From: Eustoma russellianum | Lineage: Eukaryota > Streptophyta > Magnoliopsida > Gentianales > Gentianaceae | Length of the DNA stretch: 64,000 nt | Direction of reading: 5' to 3' | NCBI GenBank assembly: GCA_036186865.1 | Contig: AP025067.1 | Span: 14,515,122-14,579,121, forward strand | Shown: positions 21,901 to 31,929 of the stretch, one piece after another | Layout: each line of letters opens with the position of its first letter | Position numbering within the stretch: the stretch's first letter is position 1 | Notes under the pieces: model-generated | Databases searched by the model: none | What the model saw: only the letters and a program-made list of their open reading frames with translations | Told to the model about the DNA's origin: nothing | Position numbers and translations under genes: made by a program

Positions 21901-22809
21901 TATCATCTTTGATTCCGCTATCTGAACATTAGAAAAAATATTTCCAAAGATATTTTTGTTCCACCGCTGGATATCTTTTTTGAAACGGAACAACTTGGAG
22001 TAGAAGCCATACATGCCTCCCGTAGTAGAATAAGACTCCCAAGCATCTTTTGCATAAGAATGGAAATCCGAATGTAACAACCAAGAATCTAAAAATCGAA
22101 AAGAGCGACGTTGGTTGGATTGTCCAATGCGACATAAAAACAACATGGGTGTATGATCCGAAGTTGCGCGAGAGAGATGGGAGAGTTGTAAGTTGTCGAA
22201 CTTATCATGGAAATCTGAGTTAATAAATAACCAATCAAACCGGCGGCGTACTCTGCCAAGGCCTCTGCTGTCTGTCCAAGTAAACTTTGATCCATGGAAT
22301 TGTGGTGTCATTAAACTGCATGTCTCAATACAATCATTAAAATCCTGTAACGCCGAGAGAGACGGATTCGAACTGCCATCATGATCTGTTAATGAGCGAA
22401 AGGTATTAAAATCTCCCGCTACTATCCAAGGCAATACAGACGTTTCCGAAAATGTGTTCAAAGCATGCCACAAAGGTCTGCGTTGTAACATCGTATGCTT
22501 GCCATAAACCACAGAGAGCACAAACGTAAATTGCAAAGGGCGAAAGAGCAATGTAAAGTGAATCACTTGATCATCATCTTGCACAGTCACCAACTGATAA
22601 TCTGAGTCACGCCAGAAGAACCAAATTCGTTCAGATTGTGATGCAAATTGTCCTGTAAAACCAAAGCTTAAAGCATAACGAGCAATAGAAGAAACTGGGT
22701 GTTTTGGCTCGATCAAAGATAGTAAATTTAAACGATGATCACGAATTAGATGATGTAATCTAGTTAAAGAGGTCGTTATGCCTCTAATATTCCAAATCAT
22801 AAGATTCAT
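18949..22809 (-). CDS. LINE ORF2: APE endonuclease, reverse transcriptase, zf-RVT, RNase H
   Basis: This 1286-residue polyprotein nicks genomic DNA and reverse transcribes the LINE RNA at the nick in the nucleus. Endonuclease (1-230): WNIRG, Glu34 in IEPKH, Asp133/Asn135 in GDFN, and Asp218-His219 in SDH. Reverse transcriptase: AAGPDGFHGQFY (450), IPKKSSPDTFSDFRPICLTN, motif A KLDMMKVFDRVSW (Asp575), GVKQGDPLSPLLF and YADD (680-683). A zf-RVT region has CPLCKAASATVDHVFLHC. RNase H has Asp1139 (NVDAAV), Glu1177 and Asp1200. The fourth catalytic Asp is replaced by His1246 (AAHYLA). The start ATG overlaps the ORF1 stop as ATGA. All catalytic motifs of endonuclease and RT are intact. Motif A has Val where other copies have Ala. 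Confidence 0.95.
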   Translation of the reverse strand: MNLMIWNIRGITTSLTRLHHLIRDHRLNLLSLIEPKHPVSSIARYALSFGFTGQFASQSERIWFFWRDSDYQLVTVQDDDQVIHFTLLFRPLQFTFVLSVVYGKHTMLQRRPLWHALNTFSETSVLPWIVAGDFNTFRSLTDHDGSSNPSLSALQDFNDCIETCSLMTPQFHGSKFTWTDSRGLGRVRRRFDWLFINSDFHDKFDNLQLSHLSRATSDHTPMLFLCRIGQSNQRRSFRFLDSWLLHSDFHSYAKDAWESYSTTGGMYGFYSKLFRFKKDIQRWNKNIFGNIFSNVQIAESKMIHAETIWDDSPTEEHRMEYHKAKTEYLQATSYELTFWKQKSCIRWLREGDANTKYFHSIVKNKRLQLQIQQIRTQAGGLCSTSDEIMLEAIRFYTSLFARDQTQDYDAILRYIPQVVTSEDNILLTQIPMEPEIKAAVWHLDPASAAGPDGFHGQFYRACWSFIHTDVVKAVQEFFLGIPQPTVMASALITLIPKKSSPDTFSDFRPICLTNFLSKVCTRIIASRLSALLPRLISPEQTGFLPGSDISSQVLMAREMIHMLDNGGSQVCLKLDMMKVFDRVSWEYLELLLRAFGFSDFFIRLILNHLRATTLAVLINGQPSSTFRPFRGVKQGDPLSPLLFILSSEEFSRGLKALTEVGWLQPFRLGRILFHITHLAYADDLLVFLRGTQQNLRHFHTFLTEYETASRQKVNFQKSNMIPSTRTSMQQRRNFERILTMRCTNLPFKYLGSYLHKGIPRARHCVSLLQHIDDRLQGWHTRLLSAAGRLVLLRSVIAALPLHLFASGGLPKSVIKVINRKMACFYWGPRHHWISWHTITMPKEEGGLGIRDLSVLQRAYHCRIWWSYQQNTTLWSQYMYAKYGHRGDYLPQLPDSPIWKLICKIHPFCLSQTSGQGTHLIWLHTPTGEFSLRSAYAISRISHPHLLSAKFIWFKQHSPVIQIFLWRMFHSAIPMEDYIGKHITSRPTQCPLCKAASATVDHVFLHCPYVRPIWNYYAGELNCPPPSTFHLRQYILAWWYRSSFSSLLGVFRVIIPAIILYTIWRGYTSLVYGTQSSITLASLQASIRYDLTIWCKKVAGTKIATDPRRYFSWLPSLSVPRPLLIRWLIPPVGRLKLNVDAAVGRQYAAGGAILRDHRGACVGAISFRLPSVTPLHAEIQAALFGLLYFLPLQRNIILESDCHQMISRLARPQLVHGNYYLNMLHNLVHLHRLDYHHIYREANMAAHYLAQQAMLTPITQHYSSRTLPSLVHASVSLDLSSTQLRVP

Positions 22810-24014
22810 TGAGAAAGAGTAGTGTCACTTCCCTGAATAGCGTGAGAAGCACTGCGTGTCAGAATTGTAGATGGCGGCAAAGGAGGGAGTTCTTTTTTTG
22901 TGCGTCGCTTTCTACGAGGAACAACTGGAATAAATTCTGAAGAGTCTGCAGAATCCTGTAAACGAGAGATAAGGATTTCTGTGTCTGGCGTAGGTGGCAT
23001 AAGTTGCATGCGACGCACAACCTCATCTGGTACTGTTGGAATATCAGAGGGAGGATCATCCGGTGGGAGATCATTGTCTGAAGTATGTCCCAATTCCCCA
23101 GTATCGAAATCATTATGCAGCGGTGGTGGCTCAGTCACATGGGCTGGTTGTTCCTGTGTATTATCATGAGGTGATTCTGGATCAGCCAGAGGGGGAGCCG
23201 CAGTTTCTGAGATTACAGGCGCAACAGTTTTAGTTTTAACCGGTGTCCAGCGTTGAAGAGGCCGACGGGGAGGCGGTGGAGGCGGAGGCGGTGGGACCGA
23301 AGCAGGTTTCTCTGGAGGGCATGACGTAGCTACATGGCCTAAACGTCTGCATGAAGTACAAAATAACGGCAAATCCTCATAGACGACAGACTGTAAAATG
23401 TATCGATTTTTTGCCTGCAGATAGATCTTTTGAGGCAAATCCTGAGAAACATCGACTTCCATACAGATTCTTGCCACTGACGGCCGTAGCCCTTCTGCCG
23501 TGGCGACATCCAACTTGAGCGGTGATCCAATAGACCGAACTATTTCAAACAGCGCTTCTTTACGATGAAGATGAATGGGAAGACCCGGTAATGCAATCCA
23601 GATCGGAACGATTGGTACATCAGTAGTAGGATCAAAATCCACTGTCCATTTTGTAATACGCATATGACAACCCAAAATATGCCAAGAACGTCGATAAAAA
23701 CATCGCAAATAGTCTGCCTCATTATGAAAATTCAGCAGTATATGGGTTTGATCAAGAAGAGTAATACGGAGATCATGATGAAAACCGATCTTCTCAAACA
23801 CATCACGGATGACCTTCAAAGGAGGGCGGCCATACCAGAAGGTGCTCACCAAGGAATATTTGAATGGTGCTGCTAGGGCATCGATTTCGGAATCCAAGAA
23901 AGAGATTAGGGGGATACCTTTGTATCGGGAGACTGTCTTTGGTGAAATGCTGATGCTTTGTGCAGAGGAAGCGCCTGCTACAACTGCCGCAAAGGAGGGT
24001 GGCGGCGACTCCAT
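22806..24014 (-). CDS. LINE ORF1: DUF4283 plus CCHC zinc-knuckle RNA-binding protein
   Basis: This 402-residue gag-like protein is expected to coat the LINE RNA and chaperone nucleic acid in the ribonucleoprotein. Residues 35-155 match the DUF4283 pattern (GTFWYGRP-type motif as STFWYGRPPLKVI, LRCFYRRSW, VPIWIALPGLPIHLH). A CX2CX4HX4C knuckle lies at Cys219, Cys222, His227 and Cys232. A polyproline stretch (241-249), a basic patch, an acidic variable region and a very conserved C-terminal tail TRSASHAIQGSDTTLSQ follow. The TGA stop overlaps the ORF2 ATG. The first ATG of the open frame gives the same N-terminus pattern (PPSFAAVVAG) as copies D, F and G, which supports this start. Confidence 0.94.
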   Translation of the reverse strand: MESPPPSFAAVVAGASSAQSISISPKTVSRYKGIPLISFLDSEIDALAAPFKYSLVSTFWYGRPPLKVIRDVFEKIGFHHDLRITLLDQTHILLNFHNEADYLRCFYRRSWHILGCHMRITKWTVDFDPTTDVPIVPIWIALPGLPIHLHRKEALFEIVRSIGSPLKLDVATAEGLRPSVARICMEVDVSQDLPQKIYLQAKNRYILQSVVYEDLPLFCTSCRRLGHVATSCPPEKPASVPPPPPPPPPRRPLQRWTPVKTKTVAPVISETAAPPLADPESPHDNTQEQPAHVTEPPPLHNDFDTGELGHTSDNDLPPDDPPSDIPTVPDEVVRRMQLMPPTPDTEILISRLQDSADSSEFIPVVPRRKRRTKKELPPLPPSTILTRSASHAIQGSDTTLSQ

Positions 24015-24188
24015 AGAAAATCCAATCGCAGAAAACGAATGCTAGAAGAAAGCACCTGTGTATATTAAGAGAGCGTGATAGCTGGCAGATATTCAATGCC
24101 AGAGAATTGAGTGATCGGCAGGCCCAGAAAGCGGCGGCTGCCGCAGCGCCGGCGGTCGCCCTAATCCCCTTCATCTTTTTTCATGTAC

Positions 24189-27100
24189 ATATCGTACGAA
24201 TATGGATGTGTATATATATATATATATATACATAGACACATGTTTACGTTACATTTTGGGCTATGAGGTAATAAGAAGTTTAAAGGATTACGGTTCCATG
24301 GAAAACTAAAAATACACAAACACGAGTGTGTGTGTATATATATATGTACATATACATTAAGATAGGAAAATGAGTATGTTATGAATCATGGATAAGATGC
24401 AGTTGAGTTAAATACATACACATATGTTTTCGGCCATGAGGTTTTAAGGAACAACAAATGGGTTCAGATTCCTCATACAAACCTAAAAGTTGAGCATAAT
24501 TAAGCCTTTAATGAATGTCATAATAGTGTCTTATACATAAAGAACTTCCTCCTTCCATCACCATTATGGCCGCCGGATATCCTCTTGAAGGAAGACAAGA
24601 GGAACTTTATCATTTAACTATAGCAACTTTTAGAGTCTAGCAAATTCAACTTGATGGAGAGTAGGTTACATGACACATTTGTATAGAGCACCGCACATAT
24701 ATGGACTCATATATATACGTGTACATGTATAGTATAGAGTGGAAACTACAATATAATAAATGGCTTAATGAGTTATAGTCCGATGAAAAGTTTACTCAAG
24801 GAACAATATATGGAAAATACACAAACCTATGTATACAAGTAATTATTTATGTATATAGGAATATAAATAGGAAGGTGGGTAAGCCAGGGTCATGGAAAAG
24901 ATGGAATTAGTCTCATACATGTATAGGTGAAACCACCAATATTTCGGCCATAAGGCCTTATGAGGTAAGTAATTGAATTCAAGAATATTAAGGAACCTCA
25001 AAAGCAAAATGTAGTTAGGTATTTAAGAGAGTTATTCACTTAAAGATGCATCTCCCCCTCCCTCATGATTAGGGCCGCCGGTTACCCCCAATCCAAGAAG
25101 GATTAATTTGCCTCCTTTTGACAAGAAACATTTCTAACATCACCTTAAATAATTGATATCCAAGGGGCTACTCCAAGGACAAGAATTACTCCTTTCTCCC
25201 TCAAGGTAACCGGCTGGGCAGTGAGCCAAGAAGTCGAAGAACCACTTCAAACTCAAGTCATGTCAAGGTAAGACAAACATTAATAATCTTTAGTAAGTTC
25301 ACACTTTAAAGGATGAAGCTCATGTTGCATCTTCTTCCTTGGCAAAACCGTGAACATCACGGCTCTAGGGGGAGGTTTTCAAGACACCAAACAAAGGTAG
25401 TGTCTTAGTAAGATTGGATTCTCTCAAACCTGTTCAAGATGCAAATGGTAAGACCATCAACCCTCAACTTAGTTGCATTATGTAATTTAAGAAGTGGCTA
25501 ACAAATATTCCACACCCTAAACCGTGTATAATAGGAAAAGGTGGGAGGAGGTATTTCTTGTGCCAACAAGTTCAAGCAAGATCTAAGGACCATAAAGGCA
25601 AGTACACTATACATACTTGTGGCTTGAATGTGAAAGTGCATGCTTGAATGTGTAGATGTCATTAAGATTTAATCTGAGTGGTGAAATGCTAAGTTTTATG
25701 TGTGAAACTTTCGGATCTTAGGGTATGATGGCTTGCATGTGTGAGCTTTGCTCCAAAGGTGGAATCTTTGTTATTTTTTTAGTATGGATATATGGTAAAG
25801 CTAGGATGAATGTGACAAAGATCTTGTCTTTTCCATGGATGGGGGACGGTTGGATGGAGAGAGGAGCAAAACAATGGTAGTTTTGTAAGAATGGTAACTT
25901 GTGGGATAAAATGTGAATGAGATGGGTGCTTTATGTGTTAAACTCACTATGTTCATTATGGAGCTATTATTTTCGCCCTTGCATGCGTATGAACGGGCTG
26001 GTTTGGGGGTTAGGGTGCGTATGCACCAATTCCACCAAAGCTTGATTTTAGTATGGACATGATGTGCATGGCTCAAGGAATGACATATGTGGCGTTCAAG
26101 CTGTTTTGAAGGAAGGTGTGTATGATGTTTGTAATGTGTTGAATCTTCAAATTTCCATGCTAAAGGTGTGTTTGATGTTTAATAAAGTGTTTAAGTCAAA
26201 CAATGCAAGTTAGGACCTTTTAGAAAGGAAATGTGACAACATTTGAAATTCATTAAAGCAGGGCAGATTCTTAGGCCGTTTGTAGGACCTGAAAAGAGAC
26301 CTTAGAGGTGTTCAATTTAGCTAATTTTTGGCATGACACTAGCCCTATGTGTATAGTAAACATGAGAGCTGGAATTTGGTTAAAAGGAGTTACGGATTAT
26401 GTTTAACGGAATTTTTATTAAACTTGGGTCATGCTGGAAATTACTGGACTAAACAGATTTTATGTGACATAATGATTGACCAGGAAGTGGACCTTAGAAA
26501 TATGCAATTGGGTTGATTTTGGTAGGATGCTAGCCCTATGTGTTATCTAAGTGTGTGAGTTAGAATTTTCGAAAAATGACGTATGGATTGGTCGCAATGT
26601 AATTTGTAGTAAAATGGGTCATTCCAGAATTCAGTATGTAACCGTTTTGGGAAAAAGAATAAATGACCCTTTTAACGAGATTATAATTCCGCAAAGCTTT
26701 TATGACAATTTCATAAGACGTAAGTGAGTGTTTACATGCAAAGCAGTTATCTTAACATGATTATTTTAAGGAGTAATCACCGAGGGTGAGTTAGCGTTAC
26801 TAAGCTGGAATTTGGGCAGAATTGAGGAATTTGTTGTAAAACCTTGTTTTAATAGGCTTAGACTTAGTTATATGGCTTGGGCTTATGATCAATAATTTTC
26901 GGTATGTCTACAGTAGTTTTCCAAAGTTGGCCCAAAATTAAATGAAGGCTTAATGGGCTTATAAGAAAGGTAAAAGAAGGGACGTTGCATTGCTGAAATT
27001 CAGCAGCCCTGTTTCGTAATTAAATAAACTAAGTGCCTTATATGTCTCGTATCGTCACGATAATTATATTACGAATAGATAAGGCACTCTTATGCATATG

Positions 27101-28401
27101 CATGACTAGAACTCATGATAGTGGGCTTAAACCACGATGGGTTGAGGCCGTGTCTATGGATTGATGATTCTGGAATTTCCAGCTTAAAGAATAAGTTGAA
27201 CATATGTGTACATATAACGCATTACATCATGAATTGCATAATACATGTCATACATTACTTCATCGTCATCTACATGATTTATGGAACTGATTTTATGAGA
27301 AAGAAAGATGAAAAAAGCGTTTTTAAAGAAAAGATCCTGTTTTTAAAAGAACGCTTTCCACCGTTACCGTGTGTGTTTTCCTGGCCAGTAAGGACCCACT
27401 CCAGATCCGGGGTTAAATGATCTGATGATATGGACCGTTCAGGCCCGGAGAGAATAGACATGATATCGACCGTTCAGGCCCGGAGAGAATAGACCTGATA
27501 AGCGACGACGTTACCGCTCCTAATTCGGGAATAATAGATTCGAAGGGAAGAAGTGACCGCCTCAGATCCGGGTGAATAGATCTGAATACTCTATTGTTTC
27601 TTGAAGATGATGTTTTGAAAGAAAACAACAAAAGATCTTATCATCATTCTTATCATGATGCATCTCACGTACATACTCATGCATGTTGTATTTAATGAGA
27701 CATCGAATAATAGTACGTGATACTTAGACTAAGTTGTTATGACTTAGTAACTCCTAGGTTATGATCTTTACTGGTTGATGCTCTTTAATGAAGTATGAAC
27801 TTTCATAAGCTACGATCTTTCATAAGTCATGATTTCTTTTAAGTTATGATCTTTGATACATTCTGTGTTAATCACTGACGGGTATTGGATTGAAAGTCCG
27901 GTATGTTTATTTAACCGAATTTTGGGGTTCGGTTCTTGTATGTACTTTCCATTTAATTCACGATTATTTATAGTTTACTTGCTGGTGACTTTGTCACTCA
28001 TCCCCTATTTTTCCTCCCAGAGACTGCAGGGGATAAGGTAGAATGGATTGAAGATGAACCTAGGGTTCCTTACCCGTAAGACGTGCAGGACATGGATGGC
28101 CTAGGAGACATGACGAGATTATTGAGATCGATGAACTTTTTATGATGTTGTGATGGAAACAATTACTTATGAGAATTTCCGTACTTTATGGTTTGGGTTG
28201 TAAAACTGATGATGACTTCGTAGATGCTTTAATTTAAAGTTTTTATTCTGCCACGGTTTTGCTTACTTGTTGACGCATAAGCATGTAAGTCCATGTAGTT
28301 ATCATGGACTACGACATGTTATGGATCGATGCCTGGTTCTCTCCGTAGTGAAGTACGGCGGGCGCACCGTATCCAGCTTGGCCGGGGTGCGGGGCGCCAC
28401 A
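24189..28401. repeat. Remainder of the solo LTR
   Basis: No coding sequence is seen. The stretch contains (TA)n at 24211-24231, repeated ggccgcc patches, and a GC-rich block near 27360-27590 with tandem 35-bp repeats. Its end, near 28330-28401, is rich in G and C. The left part of the same LTR is 17471-18233. Confidence 0.75.
27433..27500. repeat. 35-bp tandem repeat (about two copies)
   Basis: The unit starts gaccgttcaggcccggagag at 27433 and again at 27468, differing near the end. Nearby, cagatccggg occurs at 27402 and 27564. It is a GC-rich repeat block inside the solo LTR. Confidence 0.85.
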
Positions 28402-28406
28402 ACTTT

Positions 28407-29404
28407 AGAATGTATGAAGTATGTAAAAAGTTTCTAGATACACGTTATATGCCATTCCAAAAATGTTCCATGTGTCGTGTACATAGAAAACCGAATTTTT
28501 GACGTTTATCGATTACCCGATGTTTCTCTAATTAAATTCCAACTTTTTGCACATGTTATATATATTATGTTACACATAATATACATAAATTAAACTTTAA
28601 TATTCAGCTCATAAGGCTGATTAAAGTGGTGCCTAAACCATGTGACAAAATTGAAATTGGGATCTCCACAATTTGGCCTTAATGTGGGGTGATTTGTGTG
28701 TGCCAACATGGAATGATTTTATGGCTGCACATACCATGTAAGCCACGAAATTTGTGGCCATTTTTGAAGTGTAGGGGCTGGCCAGCTATATAAGGCAAGT
28801 ACGTGACACGTTGGCTAAGTTTCGGCATTCGTCAGATACGACAATTTTCGGTTTAGAACCTTTTAACGTGTCGTATTAAATTTGTCATCACCATGACTTA
28901 TATCATATGATATAAGACCTGAATATACTCATAAATATGAGTTAAGTATAGTGGTGTGACGTTAACGTACGTAAAATATCTAACGTGTCGGTAGTACGTT
29001 GGAATAAATGTGTATGTGCCTTTTTTAAAATAAATCTGATAATATATATATAAATATGGTAAATGGCGGAGGACTTTCCTTTCTTCAACTTGTTGCCTTG
29101 GTGCCTTTTCCAAATATTGCTTCCTTGAATGAACTACTTAGTTTAATTAACTAAGTACTTCACTTAATGAACTAGTTTAGTTCATTAATGGTGGCACTTG
29201 AAAATAGTTCAAACACAACAAATGTTTGCCATTTGATGTAAGCTTTAAAGCTTCATGGCTCGTTAGTACGACAACATTATGTATGAACTATATAAGGCAG
29301 GTTTTATGCAAGTGCATGTCATGTCATAAAATATGTCATGTATTTCTTTGTAACACGTTTAAATCATGTATTTTGAAATCACTCAAACCCCCTTTTTCTC
29401 TACA
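28407..29404 (-). repeat. 5' LTR of the large copia element, second part
   Basis: The LTR sequence resumes immediately after the solo LTR and its ACTTT duplicate, and matches 9672-10668 to the terminal ctctaca. It includes the 20-bp palindrome at 28897-28916. Confidence 0.9.
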
Positions 29405-30134
29405 AAGTACTCTTCCTAGATCCTTCATGGATTTCCACAGATCTAATTATATATGCTGATATAAAGGATGGATCATTCATGATGTATGTTCAATGTTTTA
29501 GTATAAAGAATATGCAAAGGCTATGTTTCTAAGTGATGTATATAATGTGATATCTAACCTATGTACATTCGGCCATCATGTCCAAACATGAACTTATATG
29601 TATAAATGAAATGAATACTCATATGTGATGTAGGTAGAAATTAAAGAAAGAAAATAAAGATATATGATATGTTAGGAAAACATCACTAACAAGATATTTA
29701 TGCATGTGTTCATATGTTTTCCATGAAGATCATCACTTATGTGTTTGTTTATGATTTTGGCTTTCATAAACTTTTGTGTCCTTGATTTAGCATGCTAAGA
29801 GGCAACCATATTCATGTCTATGATTCTAGCTCACAAAAGTTGTGTCTTGATGATCTCCATGTTTATTTATGCATGTATAACCCACGGCCAAACTAGGGTT
29901 TTCTTAGCCTACTTATTTTATTTTCATGGTTTCCATCATTTTGTATGTTTATGTATTTTGTATGTTAATGGAAACTAGTACGCATATAGTTGGAATAAAT
30001 ATCAAAATCAAGATATAAGTAGGAGATGTGATAAAGAAAAGATTTAGTTGACATGTACAAATGTATGAGTATTCGGCCAAAAGGCCAAGAAATGAGAAAG
30101 AATAAACTTTATGACATGTTATAAACATAGATAT
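29405..30134. other. No gene recognised; flank of copia insertion
   Basis: This AT-rich sequence has two cggcca patches and no convincing reading frame. It continues the sequence that ends at 7711 on the other side of the copia element. It may be an old LTR, but I cannot assign it. Confidence 0.4.
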
Positions 30135-30450
30135 GTATGCCATGTTAAGAATTGTCCATAAGGCGAAGCTTTCTGCTTCTGCATGCAGCGCTCCTGCTAC
30201 ATTATTTACATTTTATTGTACACACAGTTCATTTGTCAGCACACTCCAATTATATAAATATGTAAGATTTTTCCTTCGCCAGAGTTTTATCCACAAGGGT
30301 GGTTTTACTTGGCAAGGTTTTAATGCGGCATATCATATATGATTGGAGGCTGACCATCCTTAGTATGCTTCATTATCTTTTTGCCTATGACGCTTTGGAT
30401 GTACTATGGTTTTCCTCCGCCATAAGTGAGGCAGCATTTTAATAATACAT
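30135..30450 (+). mobile_element. LINE copy C: short 3' tail
   Basis: About 300 bases match only the LINE 3' terminus: tatataaatatgtaa, TTTTTCCTTCGCC, the terminal hairpin (30278-30313), GCGGCATATCATATATG, and CCTCCGCCATAAGTGAGG near the end. A (TA)n tract follows. It could be a strongly 5'-truncated LINE or a SINE that shares the LINE tail. Confidence 0.75.
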
Positions 30451-30462
30451 GCGGCTTTATAA

Positions 30463-30533
30463 AATACATATATATATATATATATATATGTATGTATATA
30501 TGTATATATATGTATATATATATATTTATATAA
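30463..30533. repeat. (TA)n-rich microsatellite between LINE C and D
   Basis: TA/TG-rich simple repeat. LINE D begins directly after it. Confidence 0.9.
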
Positions 30534-30687
30534 CGGAATTCTCCACCGCGCTCACGTTCTCTGCGGCCAGCGCCGCCGCCGCTGCCTCCGATCATCTCCG
30601 CTGACGAACTGCTATTGCTGGATGATCAGTCCGAAACACCTACAGCCATCAATCCCGCTGATTTATTCATCTCCTTAGTGCATTGCG

Positions 30688-31929
30688 ATGCCTAACGAAC
30701 AGCAGCCTTCTTTTGCGGCTATCGTCACCGGAGCCTCATCTTCACAAGCCATTAATATTGCGCCAAAAACAGTCTCTCGCTATAAAGGTATTCCTCTAAT
30801 CTCTTTTTTGGACTCGGAAATTGAAGAACTTGCTGCGCCATTCAAATACTCGTTAGTGGGTACATTTTGGTATGGTCGACCACCTTTGAAGGTTATCAAA
30901 GATGTGTTTGAAAAAATAGGATTCCATCATGATCTTCGCATCACCCTCATTGACGCAACACATATTTTGTTAAATTTTCGTAATGAGGCAGATTACCTGC
31001 GATGCTTCTATCGGCGATCATGGCATATTTCAGGATGCCATATGCGTATTACAAAATAGACAGTTGATTTTGATCCCACAGCAGATGTCCCCATTGTCCC
31101 TATATGGATTGCTTTGCCTGGACTCGCTATTCATTTGCATCGTCGGGAAGCATTATTTGAAATTGTGCGACCTGTTGGCACACCGATTAAATTAGATGTC
31201 GCAACATCCGATGGCCTGCGAACATCTGTCGCACGCATTTGTGTTGAGGTGGATGTTTCTAAGGAACTTCCTCAGAAGATTTATTTGCAGGCAAAAAATA
31301 GATATATATTGCAGTCTATTATCTATGAAGACCTTCCGTTATTCTGCACTACCTGCAGACGTTTAGGACATGCAACGGGAGCATGTTCTGCCACGCCTTC
31401 TTCTATACCACCGCCGCCTCCACCAAATCGCCCAAAAGCGCAGCGTTGGACTCCTATTAAGAAAAAGAAGGTGACAGAGCCATCCTTACAGGATCCGCCC
31501 ATTACTACCCCAGTACAGGAACCTCCGACTGCCTCTATTGATGAACCCGTCCATTTACGAGAACATGAGGATGAAACTCATGTAGAAATCTTCTGTGATG
31601 GCCCAGAACCTCCCCTTCCGACTCATCCATTGAATAATGATTTTGGTCATTTGTCAGACACAGAATTACCTCAAGAGGATGCAACTGTCGAATTGCGATA
31701 TGTCCCAGAGGATTTAGTTCACCGGATGCAGTTGCTGCCTCCATCACCAGATGATGAGGTCTTGATATCACGTCTCCAAGAACCCCCCGCGGAGGCGGTT
31801 TTTATTCCAGTTGTCCCTCGTCGCAAACGCCGTGCGCGTAAGGATTTGCCTCCATTGCCACCATCTACGATTCTTACGCGGAGTGCCTCGCATGCTATCC
31901 AGGGAAGTGATACCACTCTTTCTCAATGA
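30688..31929 (+). pseudogene. LINE D ORF1, one nonsense codon
   Basis: The frame is co-linear with the 402-residue ORF1 of copy B (PSFAAIVTG, TFWYGRPPLKVIKDVF, LRCFYRRSW). The CCHC knuckle FCTTCRRLGHATGAC is intact. There is a polyproline linker, an acidic region and the conserved tail TRSASHAIQGSDTTLSQ. The only lesion seen is TAG at 31057-31059, replacing the Trp of ITKWTVDFD. It would truncate the protein to 123 residues and remove the knuckle. The TGA stop overlaps the ORF2 ATG. Confidence 0.9.

Larger units (their letters stand above)
18234..24188 (-). mobile_element. LINE copy B: full-length L1-type element with both ORFs open
   Basis: This is an insertion of about 5.95 kb with a poly(A)-type 3' end, a 21-bp target duplication and a short GC-rich 5' UTR (24015-24188, with repeated GCCGCC-type sequence). 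It also has ORF1, ORF2 and a ~715-nt 3' UTR. It is the only copy in the window without an obvious coding lesion, so it is probably the youngest and may be autonomous. It lies inside the solo LTR. Confidence 0.92.
17471..28401. mobile_element. Solo LTR of a Ty3/gypsy (Tekay/Del-like) element, split by LINE B
   Basis: It begins TGTTGTACCCCGCCC, ends GGGGCGCCACA, and is flanked by exact 5-bp duplications ACTTT at 17466-17470 and 28402-28406. After subtracting LINE B and its target duplication, about 4955 bp remain. There is no gag or pol and no second LTR inside, so it is best read as a solo LTR left by recombination between two LTRs. The CCCCGC/GCGGGG ends are typical of chromovirus Tekay/Del LTRs (inference). 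A non-autonomous element is the alternative. The strand of the parent element is not determined. Confidence 0.8.
7712..29404 (-). mobile_element. Large Ty1/copia element on the minus strand, itself split by insertions
   Basis: The element reads from right to left: 5' LTR 15490-29404 (interrupted), PBS, gag, pol, PPT, then 3' LTR 7712-10668. LTR sizes agree at 2957 bp and about 2979 bp once the inserted 17471-28401 and one 5-bp duplicate are removed. Both LTRs begin tgtaggatct and end ctctaca as read on the plus strand. Flanking bases agata (7707-7711) and aagta (29405-29409) are only an imperfect target duplication. The gag with UBN2-like fold and coiled coil, and the GPK/RYFYQE linker before the protease, suggest the SIRE/Maximus lineage, which is inference. 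The LTRs differ at many sites, so it is clearly older than the copia at 56465. Confidence 0.88.

Noticed and set aside
23036..23233. Plus-strand frames opposite LINE B ORF1
   Set aside because: Shadows of the acidic and polyproline ORF1 linker; no motif.
26881..27420. Possible host gene in the solo LTR
   Set aside because: The 101-codon frame at 27115 has no recognisable family and lies inside a TG..CA element with target duplication.
7707..29409. Exact target duplication for the large copia element
   Set aside because: Flanks are agata and aagta; similar but not identical, so I do not claim a TSD.
30404..30595. Minus-strand frame with alternating Tyr-Ile residues
   Set aside because: Produced by translating the (TA)n microsatellite; similar frames occur at 10143, 36690 and 55100.
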